This document shows, piece by piece, positions 1 through 12,107 of a stretch of DNA of 64,000 bases. Origin of the DNA: Phaeotremella fagi (taxonomy: Eukaryota > Basidiomycota > Tremellomycetes > Tremellales > Phaeotremellaceae); NCBI GenBank assembly GCA_001599715.1, contig BCHU01000003.1, positions 1,426,001 through 1,490,000 of the forward strand, read 5' to 3'. The notes beneath the pieces were generated by a model that searched no databases, was not told the DNA's origin, and was given only the letters and a program-made list of their open reading frames with translations. Position numbers and translations under genes: made by a program. Each line of letters starts with the position of its first letter. The stretch's first letter is position 1.

Positions 1-973
1 GAACACCTTTACCGTCGGTTAAGCGAAGAATCTAGAAGGGATTAGGAGTAGCACAATTGGAAGAAAAGGGACTCCCTACCTCTTTGACGTTATCCTCTGA
101 GCTGTTGGTTGTAAGGAGAACATGATCAGCTCCATTGGCCTTTGCTAGATCGGCTTTCTCTTCTGTTGAAGTAGTTCCGATGACGTGTGCACCGATAGAT
201 TTAGCGAGCTACAGTGGAGGTCATGGTCAGCATACTAGCATACAACGAAATCGAAAGGAAGAAAGATCATGATCATGATCATGATCATGATCATGATCCT
301 GATAGACAAAAAGAACACGACAACAACCCAAAGAAACCATATGACCCACCTGGACCAACAACAATCCAACACCCCCAGCAGCAGCTCTAACAAGCACCCA
401 ATCCCCCTTCTTAACCTCATAACTCTCTTTAACCAAATAAAGAGCCGTCAAACCCTGAGTAGCCAAACTAACTCCATCCTTACTATCAACCCCATCAGGC
501 AGAGGTGCAACTTTCCACCAAGTAGCCGTTTGATATTCAGCGAAAGCGTTTCCTAAAGGGTTGAAAACGCGTTGACCGATTTCAAGTTTTGGTAGAGATG
601 TTTTTGTTGAGGTGTAGATTGGGGATTTGGGGAGGGAGACTATTGTACCGACTACGTCTTGACCTTGGATGAAAGGGAGTGGTTTGGGATAGAGACCTGA
701 TCTGAAATCTGGGTTTTGGGTTAGTTGGATTCGGATTAAAAGGTTGGACTTACAGTTATCGATATAGTTTACACCACTCCAATCAACTTTGATCAATACC
801 TCATCGTCTTTAGGTGTTGGTACCGGAATCTCTCTCAAGACAGTTTTCTCAGGTCCACCATTCTCTTCGACCAGAATGGCTTTCATAGTTTTAGGGATAG
901 CTGTGGACATTGTACGAGTTGTTTGTGATGATAATGTTCTTGTTCTTGTTATGTTTAGTAACGATCTTAACAT
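1..973 (-). CDS. NADPH:quinone oxidoreductase, zeta-crystallin type (3' end outside window)
   Basis: Medium-chain dehydrogenase/reductase that reduces quinones with NADPH. Exons read on the minus strand are 973-754, 708-350, 208-80 and 31-1, and the gene continues beyond the left edge. Seen in the translation: MKAILVEENGG start of the family, VNYIDN joined by splicing to YFRSGLYP, the substrate-site PFIQGQDVVG, and the nucleotide-binding AAAGGVGLLLVQ followed after intron 2 by LAKSIGAHVIGTTS. Splicing restores these family motifs exactly, which supports the intron calls. The first Met (973) gives a 21-residue Arg/Ser/Thr-rich leader with no acidic residue, like a mitochondrial presequence; a second Met at 910 starts the protein without it, so either or both compartments are possible. 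Intron 2 carries a GATCAT microsatellite. Confidence 0.9.
265..298. repeat. GATCAT hexanucleotide microsatellite
   Basis: Five perfect copies of GATCAT followed by a degenerate sixth copy. The unit is self-complementary when doubled, so the tract can fold on itself. It lies inside intron 2 (209-349) of the quinone oxidoreductase gene and explains why that intron is longer than its neighbours. Confidence 0.95.
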
Positions 974-1008
974 TAGATGTTGAGTGAGAAAGTGGATTAA
1001 ACCTACCG

Positions 1009-1018
1009 TATATATATA
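1009..1018 (-). promoter_or_regulatory. TATA-like element of the quinone oxidoreductase gene
   Basis: A perfect TATATATATA run 36 bases upstream of the first Met codon at 973 and about 100 bases upstream of the second Met at 910. The spacing suits transcripts that begin between the two start codons as well as ones that include both. The rest of the 974-1336 spacer shows no gene. Confidence 0.5.
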
Positions 1019-1336
1019 CTTGTCCTCGAGTACTCGTACAGTTAATCACCTCATTTCGCATACATCCGCTTCACCTCCACTTTGATTCAGTGGCATCAGT
1101 GGATCGTGGCGAAGCTAAGCGATGTTGTACAACTAGTACTTACAAATACAGTACAACTCGGTATTTCCAATTTCAAAGCAACTCTGCATAATATTTGTAC
1201 TCAATCTACAACGTAAAACCTGAAAAAGCAGAGAATGAAATCCAGACCGCCCAAAATACCAATAATGATGACCAAGCTCAAATAAATCGATTACAATATT
1301 TCACTTTTATTATTCCCACCCCTACCTAACCCTTGA

Positions 1337-2777
1337 TCACATCTCAACATCCCCCTCCCCCTCCCCCCCGCTCATCTTAACTTTCAAAACCCCAACAACA
1401 CATTCCCAAGCTCTCCCAACCTCCTTCCAGATCCTAACACAAGAGATACCCAAACAACACAAATTCTTCCAAACACCATGAATCCTCTCTAAAACATCTA
1501 ACAAACTTTTCAAATCTTTCCCCATCAAATACTCCCTAACCCCAAAATCGGGGTTCGAGTTTGGTAAACGGAGTAAAGAGGGGAATATTGATTTATCGGT
1601 TATGTGGAGAGCGGTGTGGATTAGGTTGAATGTTTCTGGGGATGGGAGAGGGAGGGGGATGATTTTAAGTTGTTTTTGAAAGTTTCGGGCTGGGGTTGGG
1701 GTTGGGGTTGATTCTGTTGATGTGGTTGAGTCGTCGGTGGTGGTACTACTGAAAGATCTGTCTGAGTCTGAACCAGAATTGGAGTTTTCTGTATCATTTT
1801 CATCGGATGAATCTTCAGCGATACTTTCCAACGTTGAGAACGTGTTCTCTCGAGATGATTTGATCGTGGATGGAGGTTGATGCTGAGACTCTGATTCCGA
1901 TTCCGATTCGGAAACTGAAAGCAAATTTGGCCAATAAGAACATTGAGTAGAATAAACCAATTGACTAGAAATTTGTCAGTCGGTACGTCCTTGAAAATGT
2001 AAAAAATGAGATTTACCTAGTAGGAACCAAACGAATTCCATCACCTTTGGAACCCTTCTTGAAAACGCCCAAACAAACATCCGGTTCCCTCCCCCTAATT
2101 TTCGATAACATGTCATCCTGATCTTCAACAGATAATTTATCATTCAAAAGAGCTGGGATAGTGAATGTTACATGATCATCGGTACTACCTGAATTGAGTT
2201 GATGGATACTGTTACTCCATGGCTTGTTGATTGATGAAGATTCGGCTAATGGTTTTGAAGGTTCAGGGAGAATCGGTCGATAGAGTGATGAAACTATTAA
2301 GAGGGACGGTAGATGTGACGTGAGACGACGTAAGATGTATTCAGCGGGCTATACTCAAAATAAATCAGTCAAGGTAAATCATAACGACCAAGATTAAAAG
2401 ATTCCACTCACGACATCCAACCCGTTCATAGGGATAGCAGAAACAGGTGGGAAAGTAGGATAAGGCAATAACAAAGGAATTTGAATTTTTCGTAATTCAA
2501 CTCGTGGTGTAGGAACAGAAACAGAACACTGTTCATGTTTTGCAACCAATTGAAGTGGAGTCGGACGTTTCTTGATTTTACCATCAGTGTTGAGTTTCTC
2601 TTTAACTCTTTGAACCGAAACGTTCCTTTCGTAAGGTTTTGAATGATGGTGATATCTTTTCGGTTTGCCTTTACCTATGATCCTTTGTTTTGACGGGGTG
2701 GGTTTGGGGGAGTGATGGTGAGGTTGAGTATGGAGTGAGAGTGAATTCTCTTTGTTTGAAAAGATTCTTGTTGACAT
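1337..2777 (-). CDS. Clp1-like sexual development regulator
   Basis: Three exons, 2777-2412, 2348-2017 and 1964-1337, giving about 440 residues. I recognise the general layout of basidiomycete Clp1 proteins, which control dikaryon and clamp formation and sexual development: a central block beginning PAEYILRRLTSHLP, a middle block (KGDGIRLVP then VYSTQCSYWPNL), a conserved IPLPLPSPETFNLIHTALH stretch and a C-terminal helix block with HGVWKNLCCLGIS and RAWECVVGVL. Between the middle and C-terminal blocks lies an acidic Ser/Glu/Asp/Thr-rich insertion. The N-terminus is basic and His-rich and contains NKENS, a possible KEN degron. The family name is from memory of the pattern, not from a search, so it may instead be an unrelated lineage-specific protein. 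Confidence 0.6.
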
Positions 2778-2799
2778 TTTGGTTGGTGGTTAATCGATA

Positions 2800-2883
2800 C
2801 TGAGATGAGTGTTAGTGTTATGTTTATGGTTATGGTTATGGTTGTTGTTTGTTTAAGAGGATGGGTTGAATGAAAGGACTTAC
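2800..2883 (-). other. Probable 5'UTR intron of the Clp1-like gene
   Basis: On the minus strand a GTAAGT donor at 2883 is matched by a CTAAC-type branch site and a CTCAG acceptor at 2800, ending 23 bases before the start codon at 2777. The intron holds repeated GGTTAT units (plus strand, about 2820-2845). Confidence 0.5.
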
Positions 2884-3483
2884 GATGATGTTGATTGAAC
2901 GTTGAGTGATAATGCTTGTAATGGGGTAGTGCCACAGTTGAATGAAGTAGATACAGTATCGTGGTCAACGTGGAATGTAAGTATAACTAATATAGTTATC
3001 AAGACAGAAAGAGGATGAAGAAGAAGGGAACGAAGATGAATCCTTAGTCAACTTGCACTTATATCATAATGAAAATATCCTTCAAAGGTAAGTATTCATA
3101 ATTGCTTTCAATATCTCGTCAAGCTACGTTGATGGTTGATTGATTTGATTGATTTGTTACAAAGTACTTAGAAACAAGGATGCATCCGTGCCACTCTCTC
3201 CCTCTCCCCTTCCCTCCCCCTTTGTTTCCACGTTTCAGCCTCACAGTTGAGTAGATGATGAAATGTTTTTCTCGTTCAGGCAAAATGCGTACAATGACAA
3301 TTTAAGCATAGCATAGCATAGCACCCACATGTACAAACATGCATTGATCTTCAAATTTAACTTCAATTACTTCATTGTTTGGTTCTTCTTATTACGTTAT
3401 CCATTAGTGGTCAATGATCGCTGAGTATCCAATGAAATGTTTAGACCCAACGCAATGCATCCAACCTCACTCCAACCACCAAC
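2884..3483. other. Intergenic spacer upstream of the Clp1-like gene
   Basis: About 600 bases between the start of the Clp1-like gene and the 3' end of the cap-binding protein gene, both on the minus strand. It is AT-rich, contains a short ATAGC repeat at about 3308-3322 and pyrimidine runs at 3196-3225. I see no credible open frame or RNA gene; it presumably carries the Clp1-like promoter. Confidence 0.5.
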
Positions 3484-6400
3484 CTACTCCTCCTGACCCA
3501 AAGCAGCCAACCAAACTCCCCTAACCATATTCTCAGCCCTAGCCTCCAAAGATTCATCCAAAGCTTCACGCGCAGGGATCTGACTAAGTACAGATCTAAT
3601 AATGATAGGTGCCAAAGGGATTAAATGGGAGATATACTATGACGCATCAGCACCAGCACCAACCCCAAACCCCAATCAAGTAAAACTCACCAAACGAACA
3701 AACTCCCTCCACCAACCGAATTTAGCTCTCACACCCCATAACCCATTCTCTCCACTATCCAACAACTTCAATACAGATTTCAAACCTGCATCAGAACCGT
3801 TCAATTCTCCATCACCACCTTTTTCACGATCAAAACACCAAGGTAATAAATCCGCGATGAAATGTTTTGTGGTTATTTCGAAAACTTTTTCGAGTTTCGT
3901 CGTTTGGATGTCGAGAGATGTTTGAGCTTGTTGGGCTTCACGTGAGGTTTCGTGATCTGTCGTGGAAATGTTAGCAACAAATATTCAAAATGATATCAAA
4001 CAATACCCCACTTACCGACGTCAACGTCAACATCAACATCAACATCCTCACCTACACCTTCACCAGATTCCAATCTCTCAGCAGCCCTTCTAGCTCTAAC
4101 ATCCTCATCCTCCCTCTCAACCAATCTCAACCTCCTCCTCGACCCCGTAACCCTCCCCACAATCTTATCTAGAACCATCTTCAACAATTCCCATTTCTCA
4201 AAATCAGTCCATCCATCTTCCGTCCCAACCACCAAACCGTCTTCCGAAAAGATCCAATCCACAACATCGATACCCTCGATAACGCCGTATTGCAAATACT
4301 TGTCGAAAACTATTAATCTCATTTGTGAACTTGTTTTCCAGAAATTGTTGATTCCGTCAAGGAGAAGTCTTCTTGATGTCATGTCTGGGGTGAGATGACG
4401 GAGGACGTCTAGATATCTTTCGGTGGCGTTTAGGAAATGTGAGAATGAACGGGATCCTAATTGAAGTAATGTTTCTGAAGCCATTACTCTGACTGAATCG
4501 TGTATCGGTTCATCTGGTCCTGATCTTGCGTTGGGGAGGGTTTCGATATGTTTGATGATTTCCGTTGATGTAGCCTTTTGACGATAGAGTTTAAGTAAGT
4601 CAATAGCCTCGGTATGTAATGGGTGATCTATCCATCAGTCTTCAGTTGGTTTAGATACACTTACCCTCCTTTTCATAAGGCCAATGAGGTTCAGATGGAT
4701 CTTCAGCGATAACCCCAGCATCCTTCGAAAGCATAACTTCAGGTAAAGTCTGCATGATCCTATCATGATAAGCCAATCGAATCTCCAATTCAACAGTTCG
4801 ACGAATGAAAGCACGTCGTGGATGAGAAGCAGGTAATTCAAGTTCCGGTATCCTAAGTATCGTCAATAACGAGCTCTGCATAAATCTAGAGAACATACCA
4901 TTCCTTCCACATCCACTGGAAACCGAAATTACTTAAATGAACGGCGAACCATTCACTAGCCCTTCTAGAGATTTCAATATCAAGTCCATCGTTACCCATC
5001 AATCCAAACAATTTCCTAACAGCCCTACCAACAGGTGGTGCAACAGTGTTAGGACTCAATTTACATAATTCAGTCAAAACAGATCCATAATAAATCAACG
5101 GATGCGGTGGTGAAGGTAAATGAAACATTGTTCCCAAGATCGTTGAAACTATCAACGATTCCAACGATAACGTTGACGTCGAAGTGGAAGTAGAGGATTC
5201 TGAAGTATTTTTAAAAGTGTTTGGGAAAAATTTCGTGAGCGATAGTAGAATTCTTGCACATTCTTTACGATTGATTTCGAATATGTGGATAGTGTCTAAA
5301 ACGGTACTTCGAAGTATCCAACCGGATAGGGAATCAGGGGACGGGACGATCTATTCAAAGATCAGTATGTTATTGTTAAATACTAACTCCACCCACTTCA
5401 TCGGCAAAAAACTTGATGACACCAGTTCGACCTTCCCCGTTTTCCTCTAAATCTTTCCCTTCATCATACATCTCCGGTGGCATACTGACGTTCCCAAGAA
5501 CGAAGGGTTCAGATTGAATTTCGCCTTCCTGAAGTGGTAGAGATTCCCAATATCTAGGGATGACATCGGAAGGGATAAAGTTGTTTGAACGTAGTTCGTT
5601 CAAAGCGGTGAACAATTGATTGAGTATCTAATTTGTCAGCTGAACCATCGACTAGATCCGGGTACAACCGACTCACATCCTGATGAGGTTCAGTTTCTTC
5701 ACCGTTACCCAAAATAGGTGAGAAAGGAGATAACAAAGTTCGATGTCCAGCTCTACCCAGAATTGACATTTCAATAGCGCCTAGAATCGAGTCCACTTGA
5801 TCAGGATAATCAACGACAAGTGTGGACCCGGACTAAATAAGCAATGTGGAGTCAGTTTGATTGCTAGGGCAGATGTGTAGACTACCCACTCTCATCAAAC
5901 CCTCTCCAACGGCTCTAACGACTCTTTCAGCTCTATCACCCCCACCCCCAACTTCGTTCAAAACAGTCAACAGGGATTGATAAACCTCCAACAGAGATGA
6001 TGTAGTCACCAATCGAACAGGAGCCAGTGAGGAGAAAAATTGTAACTGGAGTGGACGGTCAATGGCAATATCTCCAAAGTCAAAACTGTAGAGGAGACTT
6101 ACAAGCAGTCTAACACTCAACCAATCTCTAACTTCAACGAATCTTTTGAAAGATTTACTCAAATCTTCTAAGATTTCTTTACCGTTTTCGACGACTTCGT
6201 CTTCAGCTTTACGTTTTTCACCGATTTGATTGGTATCCGCATCTGCCTCGACGTCTTCATTCTGAGTGGTTGCTTCACGACGTGAAAGATAGATTAGGAG
6301 GGTAACGTAATAAGGTATTTTATATGGTTGTTGAGTGATACTAATTTCGTTTTTGTCAATAAAACATTTCATCCCATGAATGTTGGATTTAACATACCCA

Positions 6401-6830
6401 ATTCTGAAACCATCGAAGATCCCTTCAGAACCTTCTTTCCAATTCCTGATTAAAACCTTGGCCAATCTCCCAGGATCTTCCAAAGGTTCGAAATCCTAGA
6501 AAACAAGGTCAAATCAAACCCTTTGAAATTTCAAGAAAAAGAACTGACCTCCTCATCACCTAATTTTATTATCATCTTCTTATACCTACTAGCGGTAGAT
6601 TCCTGATAATGTTGTCGTCCCCCACCACCTCCTCCGCTACCACCTCCTCGACCTCTGAATCCACCTCTATCATCTAAGTCAAGTAGCAAGGTCAACATTT
6701 TGGTCTTGGAATTGGCATTGGACATACCTCTTCGACCTCTACCTCTCCCTCCTCCCCCACCTTGATAATTCCCATTCCCATGACCATTATTCATCTGGAC
6801 ATATCCACCTGAATAGTTGTTATAGCTCAT
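3484..6830 (-). CDS. CBC1: Nuclear cap-binding protein subunit 1 (CBP80)
   Basis: Large subunit of the nuclear cap-binding complex, which binds capped RNA with CBP20 and acts in splicing, export and 3' processing. About twelve exons give roughly 920 residues. After an unusual Gly/Arg-rich N-terminus comes the MIF4G-type domain: SRYKKMIIKLGDEE, LAKVLIRNWKEGSEGIF, then, after splicing, GITQQPYKIPYYVTLLIYLS. Further helical-repeat blocks include PHPLIYYGSVLTELCKLSP, FGFQWMWKEW and HPRRAFIRRTVELEIRL, and the C-terminal part has LEKVFEITTKHFIADLLPW. The protein ends with AALGQEE at 3484. A run of alternating Asp/Val (about 4017-4050) precedes the last two introns. The start at 6830 is the only ATG ahead of the Gly/Arg region. 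It is head-to-head with the HIT gene, 147 bases apart. Confidence 0.93.
4017..4050. repeat. Coding hexanucleotide repeat (Asp-Val run) in CBP80
   Basis: Tandem GTCAAC/ATCAAC units on the plus strand, read on the minus strand as alternating Asp and Val codons. It lies at the 3' end of an exon just before a GTAAGT donor. Confidence 0.85.
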
Positions 6831-6977
6831 GACGAGTGGGTGTTTGTTTTGTTGTTGGTTGTTCAAGTTAACCTTTTTGAACGTGAAATGTTAAAACACC
6901 ACCGACTTAAGTCGGTTAAGATTATTCTTCCATAATTAAATAATTTAATCCCGTCATTCGTTTATTTGGTTTCATAA
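6831..6977. promoter_or_regulatory. Short bidirectional promoter region
   Basis: The CBP80 start codon (minus strand, 6830) and the first HIT-protein Met codon (plus strand, 6978) are only 147 bases apart, so both promoters must share this interval. It contains AAGTCGG-type repeats at 6906-6917 and an AT-rich stretch at 6933-6948. Confidence 0.6.
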
Positions 6978-7935
6978 ATGTTTGGAATGCTGTTGACGAC
7001 AATCTACTTTCCAACGATGACATCCAAATCCAACACCAAACTATCCCAATGTCAAATATGTAAAGTCCAAAGTTCGAAATATAAATGTCCATCATGTAGT
7101 ATAAGATAGTAAGTCCATCCCCCCATCCCCAACCCAATCCACAAGCTAAATCATCATTTACATAGTTGTTCAGTCCCATGTTTCAAATTACACAAGGGTA
7201 AGTAAGCATCCCCACAACTCCATACACTAACCAAAGAATCAGAAGGAGAATGTGATGGAACGACTAAACCGCTCAAACCCACTCCGGAAACTGTCGATAA
7301 CCTCACCATCGACCCTCCCCCAACCACTTCGCTCAAACCATTATCCCAAATCCTTTATCCCCCGGAACCACCAGATTCAATCTTCACAGATCCATTAACG
7401 AAAGAAGATCCCAAACCTCTTCGTCGAGAAGAACTACTTCGTATTGGTCAGTCCCCTTCCTCATCCCCATCCCCATTTTCCGTGCTAACATGGTGTTCAC
7501 ATAGCAACCTCAACCCAACTCAGAGAATTACTACTTACCACCAACCTACCCTCAATCCTTCGAATCCTAGATAAAATGTCCAAACCCCACCGTGATCGAT
7601 CCCTAAAAAAACTCTTGTTGTTAGATGACGAATCGTTGAATAAACCTTCAAGTTTTATTCATGCTGCGACGACTTCGCCACCTAGGTTGGAAAGACTTTT
7701 GGATCCTGATTTCGATATTCATGCGTCGGCGTCGGCGTCGGCGTCACAGGGGGACGGGGAGCAGGTTTGGTGGTTGGGTGATAACGATAATAAACGGATC
7801 ACCGGGGACAGGGAGGGGTTATGGATAGGTCAAGATGAACGGAGGGTTATGAGGTTGTTTGCGAGGTTTGTTGGGGATTCCATTGATGGACAAGGTGGAG
7901 ATTGGGGTTCTGGCGGTTTGGAATGGGAGGTTTAA
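6978..7935 (+). CDS. HIT zinc-finger protein (ZNHIT3/Hit1 type)
   Basis: Small nuclear protein of the HIT-finger family; this type helps assemble box C/D snoRNPs. Introns 7109-7165, 7198-7236 and 7447-7504 are removed. The treble-clef finger is complete: CQIC, KYKCPSC, RYCSVPCFKLH and a final Cys in ECDG. Downstream comes PLRREELLRIATSTQLRELL, then LPSILRILDK with DRSLKKLL, as in Hit1/ZNHIT3 proteins. Three in-frame Met codons (6978, 6987, 7017) are possible starts; 7017 (MTSKSNTKLSQCQIC) puts the finger close to the N-terminus as in the family, while 6978 is the first after a stop. An Ala-Ser run encoded at 7724-7745 and an acidic/Trp-rich tail end the protein. Confidence 0.85.
7724..7745. 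repeat. GCGTCG coding repeat in HIT protein
   Basis: Four tandem hexamers, the last degenerate, coding for Ala-Ser repeats. Its GC content stands out against the surrounding sequence. Confidence 0.9.
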
Positions 7936-8122
7936 GCTGGCTCGTGTAATTCATTGCTTTGCATTTTGTATCGTTTAGAACCAACCCATCACATTTTATT
8001 ATTCATCAAATCATGCATAACCGTCATATAATATGATATCTTCCAACCAGGTATAAACCAGACGAAAGCTCATCTAAAGTCTATCTAGTTGAACCGAACC
8101 AAGATTCTATTCAAAGTCCAAG

Positions 8123-11100
8123 TCAGTCAGTCATCAAAATCATACCCTCAAAATTCAACAACCTACGTCGTTTCCCACCCTCATCTTGAATCCTATTCAA
8201 AGGATTCGCCGAACCACCACCACCAGCGATACCCTGGAAATTCAAGCCGTTGCCCGTGTTCTCTCTAACACCTCCACCACGAAGTGGTTTAGCTATTCTA
8301 CCGTGGTTATAAGCCGTGGCCTGTTGTTTACTAGCTTGAGCTAAAAGGGAATTTTATCAGTTTCAGATCTATGCAACGAGACTTCGTAAACTGACCCTCA
8401 GCTAATCTCTCTCTGACAGCTTGCATCTGAGCTTCATAAGCCGCTTGCTTATGGTTCAATCGTTCTTCAGAAGCGTTAAGTAAAACTTCGAGACTCTGGA
8501 TACGTTCGTTACGAGTCGAAATTTTCTTATCGGCGATAGCAGCTTCTTTCTTGAGCGAAGTGTTTTGTTCAACAAGCTAAAGCAGGATTCAACTGAAATA
8601 TTCCCAATGCCGAAGGTACCCCCACTCACCTGCTTCTGAACGACATTCAAGGCATCAAGATTATGCTCCAAAAATTCAAGTTTCCTTTGTTGAGCTCTTG
8701 AATTGGCCGATTTCGCGATGATCTTGTATTGCTCTCTAACTTCATCCAATTGCATTTCAAGTTCGACGACCTGAATTTTGTGCATCAGTGCTGATCGGCA
8801 TCAAAAACCAAACATGACTAACCTTCTCACAACGGTTCTGTAAATCCCTCATCATGTTCTTCTTGATAATCTCAAATTCGGCATACTGCATCTCATGTTG
8901 TTTTCTATTCCTCTCCAATTCTTTCGTTGCAGCGGCGAAAGATTCACCATTCTCAACACCGGCAGAAGCGACAGTGAGAGCTTGCTGTAAAGTGTATAAG
9001 TAAGTATGCACATCAACTTGAGTACTCGCTGGTGGACCTACGTTCAACTCCTCATTGGAAAGTTTATATGACTCGATGGTATTCTGTAATCGTCTGATTT
9101 CGGCTGCACGACTTTCAGCTCTTTCAGTGAGATTTCTGATTTCACCACGAAGCATCTCTTCTTGACTACGATATTTAGCTTCAAATTGTTCCTATCATAT
9201 GGTTAGCTTGAGTTGTGTATACACGACACAAGACATACCTTGATGTCAGCAACAGCGACAGATTGACTCGAGGCCGTTCGATCTTTAACACATAGTCAGT
9301 ACAACTCAGGAAAGACATGAAACGACGTACCAAGTAACTCCTCATAAGCGATATCTCTCTTGGACAAAAGTTTCTCAACCTCAGCCCGTCTCTTAGTCTG
9401 GAGATCATTCTCTTCTTGACTCAACCTCAACCTCTCTTGTAGATCCCTAACAGCATCTTGATTTTCTGCCAAATGTTCCCGAATGAGATCTCGAGTTTGA
9501 GCGGAGATCGTGGAAGAAACGACATTGTCTTTGACGTTATCCAGATCTTTGAGTAGTAGACGTAATTTTTCACTTGATGAATCCAAATGTCCACCCTGCC
9601 GAATGATCAGTTAGAACAATTAACTGAAATGTTGACTATTCACTCACCATGTCAATCTTTGACATCATATCACTCAGCATCTCCTGTTTCCTCTTCTCCT
9701 TTTCTTCCTCCTTTTCACGAGATTGAACTTGTTTCAATTGCTCAATCTGTGCCTTCTGCTCATCGATATCACGTTGTAATTCAGTGACTTTCTCCTTGTA
9801 TGAATCAAGTGTTATACTAGCGTCTCTGGATTCTGATTCAATTCGAGCAGTGGAAATACGCAATTCGTTCAATTCGGCTGTCATAGATTTGTTTTCCTGG
9901 GCCGGGGGGTCAGTCTCCCAAAAGCTGACAAACAACGATCACCTCACCTTCGACATCAAAGCTTCTTGCTCTTTAAGATACGCAACTTCGTCTTTCATAT
10001 CAGCCATCATCTTTTCTTGAGCAGCGAGAACGGTTTCCTATGAAATCATCAGCACAAATCAAGTACCCCAGGAAACTACACACCTTCTCAGCCAGCTGAT
10101 CAGACAATTCATTCTCCCTTTTCAAGAACTCCTCCTTCTCATCTTGATCCAAACCTATACTACTGAATGCCGAGGGTGTATCAGCTCGACTAGAAGATTC
10201 CAGTGGTGAAAGTAACCCGCCAGGAGTAACTGATCGACTTGGAGTGGTTGGGGTTGGACTTGTAAGTTTCCTCAAAGCGGATCCGGTAGCAGTAGCCGAT
10301 GCACCAGGAATTGGCGGTGCCCAATTTGATTTCTCGACTCTAGCACCTGATCTCCAGACTTTGACTTCTTCTTCTAAGCTTGCTGCATGTTCTCTAACCA
10401 AAGCCAGCTCTGCGACAGTCTTCTTGAGAAGGGCTTTAAGTTCAGCAGGTGACATTTCAACATTGACACGAGCTTTGTTCTTGATTGATTTCGCTCTAAC
10501 ACCAAATCGTAAGGTGGACAATGTTTCAGCTTCATTGTACGAGGCTGGGGAACAATTGATGATAAGGGTTGTACGCGAGTTACCACCAAGAGATTCTATC
10601 GGGTCAGTCTGATCACGCTCAAAAAACTTACCTTGAAGGATACGAGTGAGTTTGGAGTCTCGATAGGGAACGTGTGTGGACTGGACGTCAGTCAACATAT
10701 CTTTGTTTGATCATACCTTTCCGTCTGTCAAAGAGTTGATGACCATTCCCAAAGCAGACAAACTTTTGTTGATTTTCTTGGCTTCTTCAAGGGTTTGACC
10801 CGTGGCTCCAGTTTTACCGATCTATATTGGTCAACATCGCTTGCCCAAGAACGCAAACTCACCTTTTCGGAACCAGCCAAATCTACCAAATACAAGTTAC
10901 CAGACTTTTGACTTCCACTTTCAACATTTCTTTGATGTATACCAACAACGAAGATTGAATGTGATCGGGACGACTCGGCGTTCATTTCTAAGCTGTTTCA
11001 GCTCTGTCGTAGCGATTTGCTAACGGAGAGCTCACGTGTAGATGATACCGCTCGACTTGCACCTCCAGCTTTCATGACCTTGTACACTTCGGATTCGGAG

Positions 11101-12107
11101 CCCACGTAAACTTCAGTTAGACCTTTTACATAAACTCCTCGAGCTTTATCTTCGTGAATGGAGAGGTTATCGTTGACAGCTAAATGGCAAGGTCAGTGAC
11201 CCATCGTTAAAAGTCGTGTATACATACGAGCTAGAAGATCCTTGATTTTCTCCATATAAATCTCCATGTAACTGACTTTGACAGTATATTCAATACTGCT
11301 ATCGGCGGAAAGGATGGATTCGAATATCTGTTCGACGATACGTGGAATCAAACCTTTCATGACAGGAGATTCAATATCGGCACCCTAGACAGGTCGTCAG
11401 TGGGGATTAGCAGGATGAAGGTGAATCAAGCTGACCATCATGGCTAAAATAAAGAGGTCAATATCATTGTACTTCGCCTTGGAATCTGGGAACTTACTAA
11501 ACGTTTTTCCAGAACCAGTCTGGCCATAACAGAAAAGTGTACCGTTGAAACCAGTCATGACATCTGAGATGACATCAGCTACAATCTTCAAACTAACAAC
11601 GAAAGCTGACCTTCCACGATCCCTTTCACACCCCAATCAAAAATCTCAACTTGTTTCGAGGTAGTGTCGAACACTCGGTCAAACATGAAGCCTAGATGAG
11701 TTTGGTTAGACGAGATACAGATCACCAAAATCTAGCGTACCATCTTTCTCTACACCAGCTGTTACAAAGTCAGTTTGATCACCATTGGAAGGTATTCTAC
11801 GAGCTCACCAAGAGAATTGGAATTCCTTAAAGCAACCGATGTCAGGTCATCGCTTATACTCATACACTCCTCAGATCTATTTTCAATCTCCATTCGATTC
11901 ATCGGTCGAAACCTGTAAGGAGTAGTGTGGTAAATTGAACAAGTAAAGAGGTCAGATAGGAGAAAGGGGTGGCATCACCAAATCAGCATTGATTCATGTA
12001 TTTATGAGAATGGTAACGTACCGACAAACCACCTAATTAGGTTGTTGCATTAGCTTCGTACTTCGACCCACATCTCAGAAACTCACCTTGATATTATTAC
12101 CAGACAT
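8123..12107 (-). CDS. Conventional kinesin heavy chain (kinesin-1)
   Basis: Plus-end-directed microtubule motor. Many short introns; exon 1 codes only MSGNNIK. The motor domain reads [29 protein letters not shown] (P-loop GQTGSGKT), switch [12 protein letters not shown], switch [10 protein letters not shown], and [14 protein letters not shown] and [20 protein letters not shown] neck and long coiled coil follow, interrupted by a Ser/Thr/Pro-rich hinge (about 10120-10330) before further heptad-rich segments. Near the C-terminus is [10 protein letters not shown], the IAK motif by which kinesin-1 tails bind and inhibit the motor, so this is a complete autoregulated kinesin-1 and not another class. 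The C-terminus is basic ([10 protein letters not shown]). It is divergent from the Tudor-SN gene. Confidence 0.95.

Noticed and set aside
269..556. 95-codon plus-strand frame with repeated Met-Ile
   Set aside because: Arises from the GATCAT microsatellite read on the other strand of the quinone oxidoreductase intron.
6831..6866. N-terminal extension of CBP80 starting at 6866
   Set aside because: Its first codon is TTG, not ATG; 6830 is the first Met.
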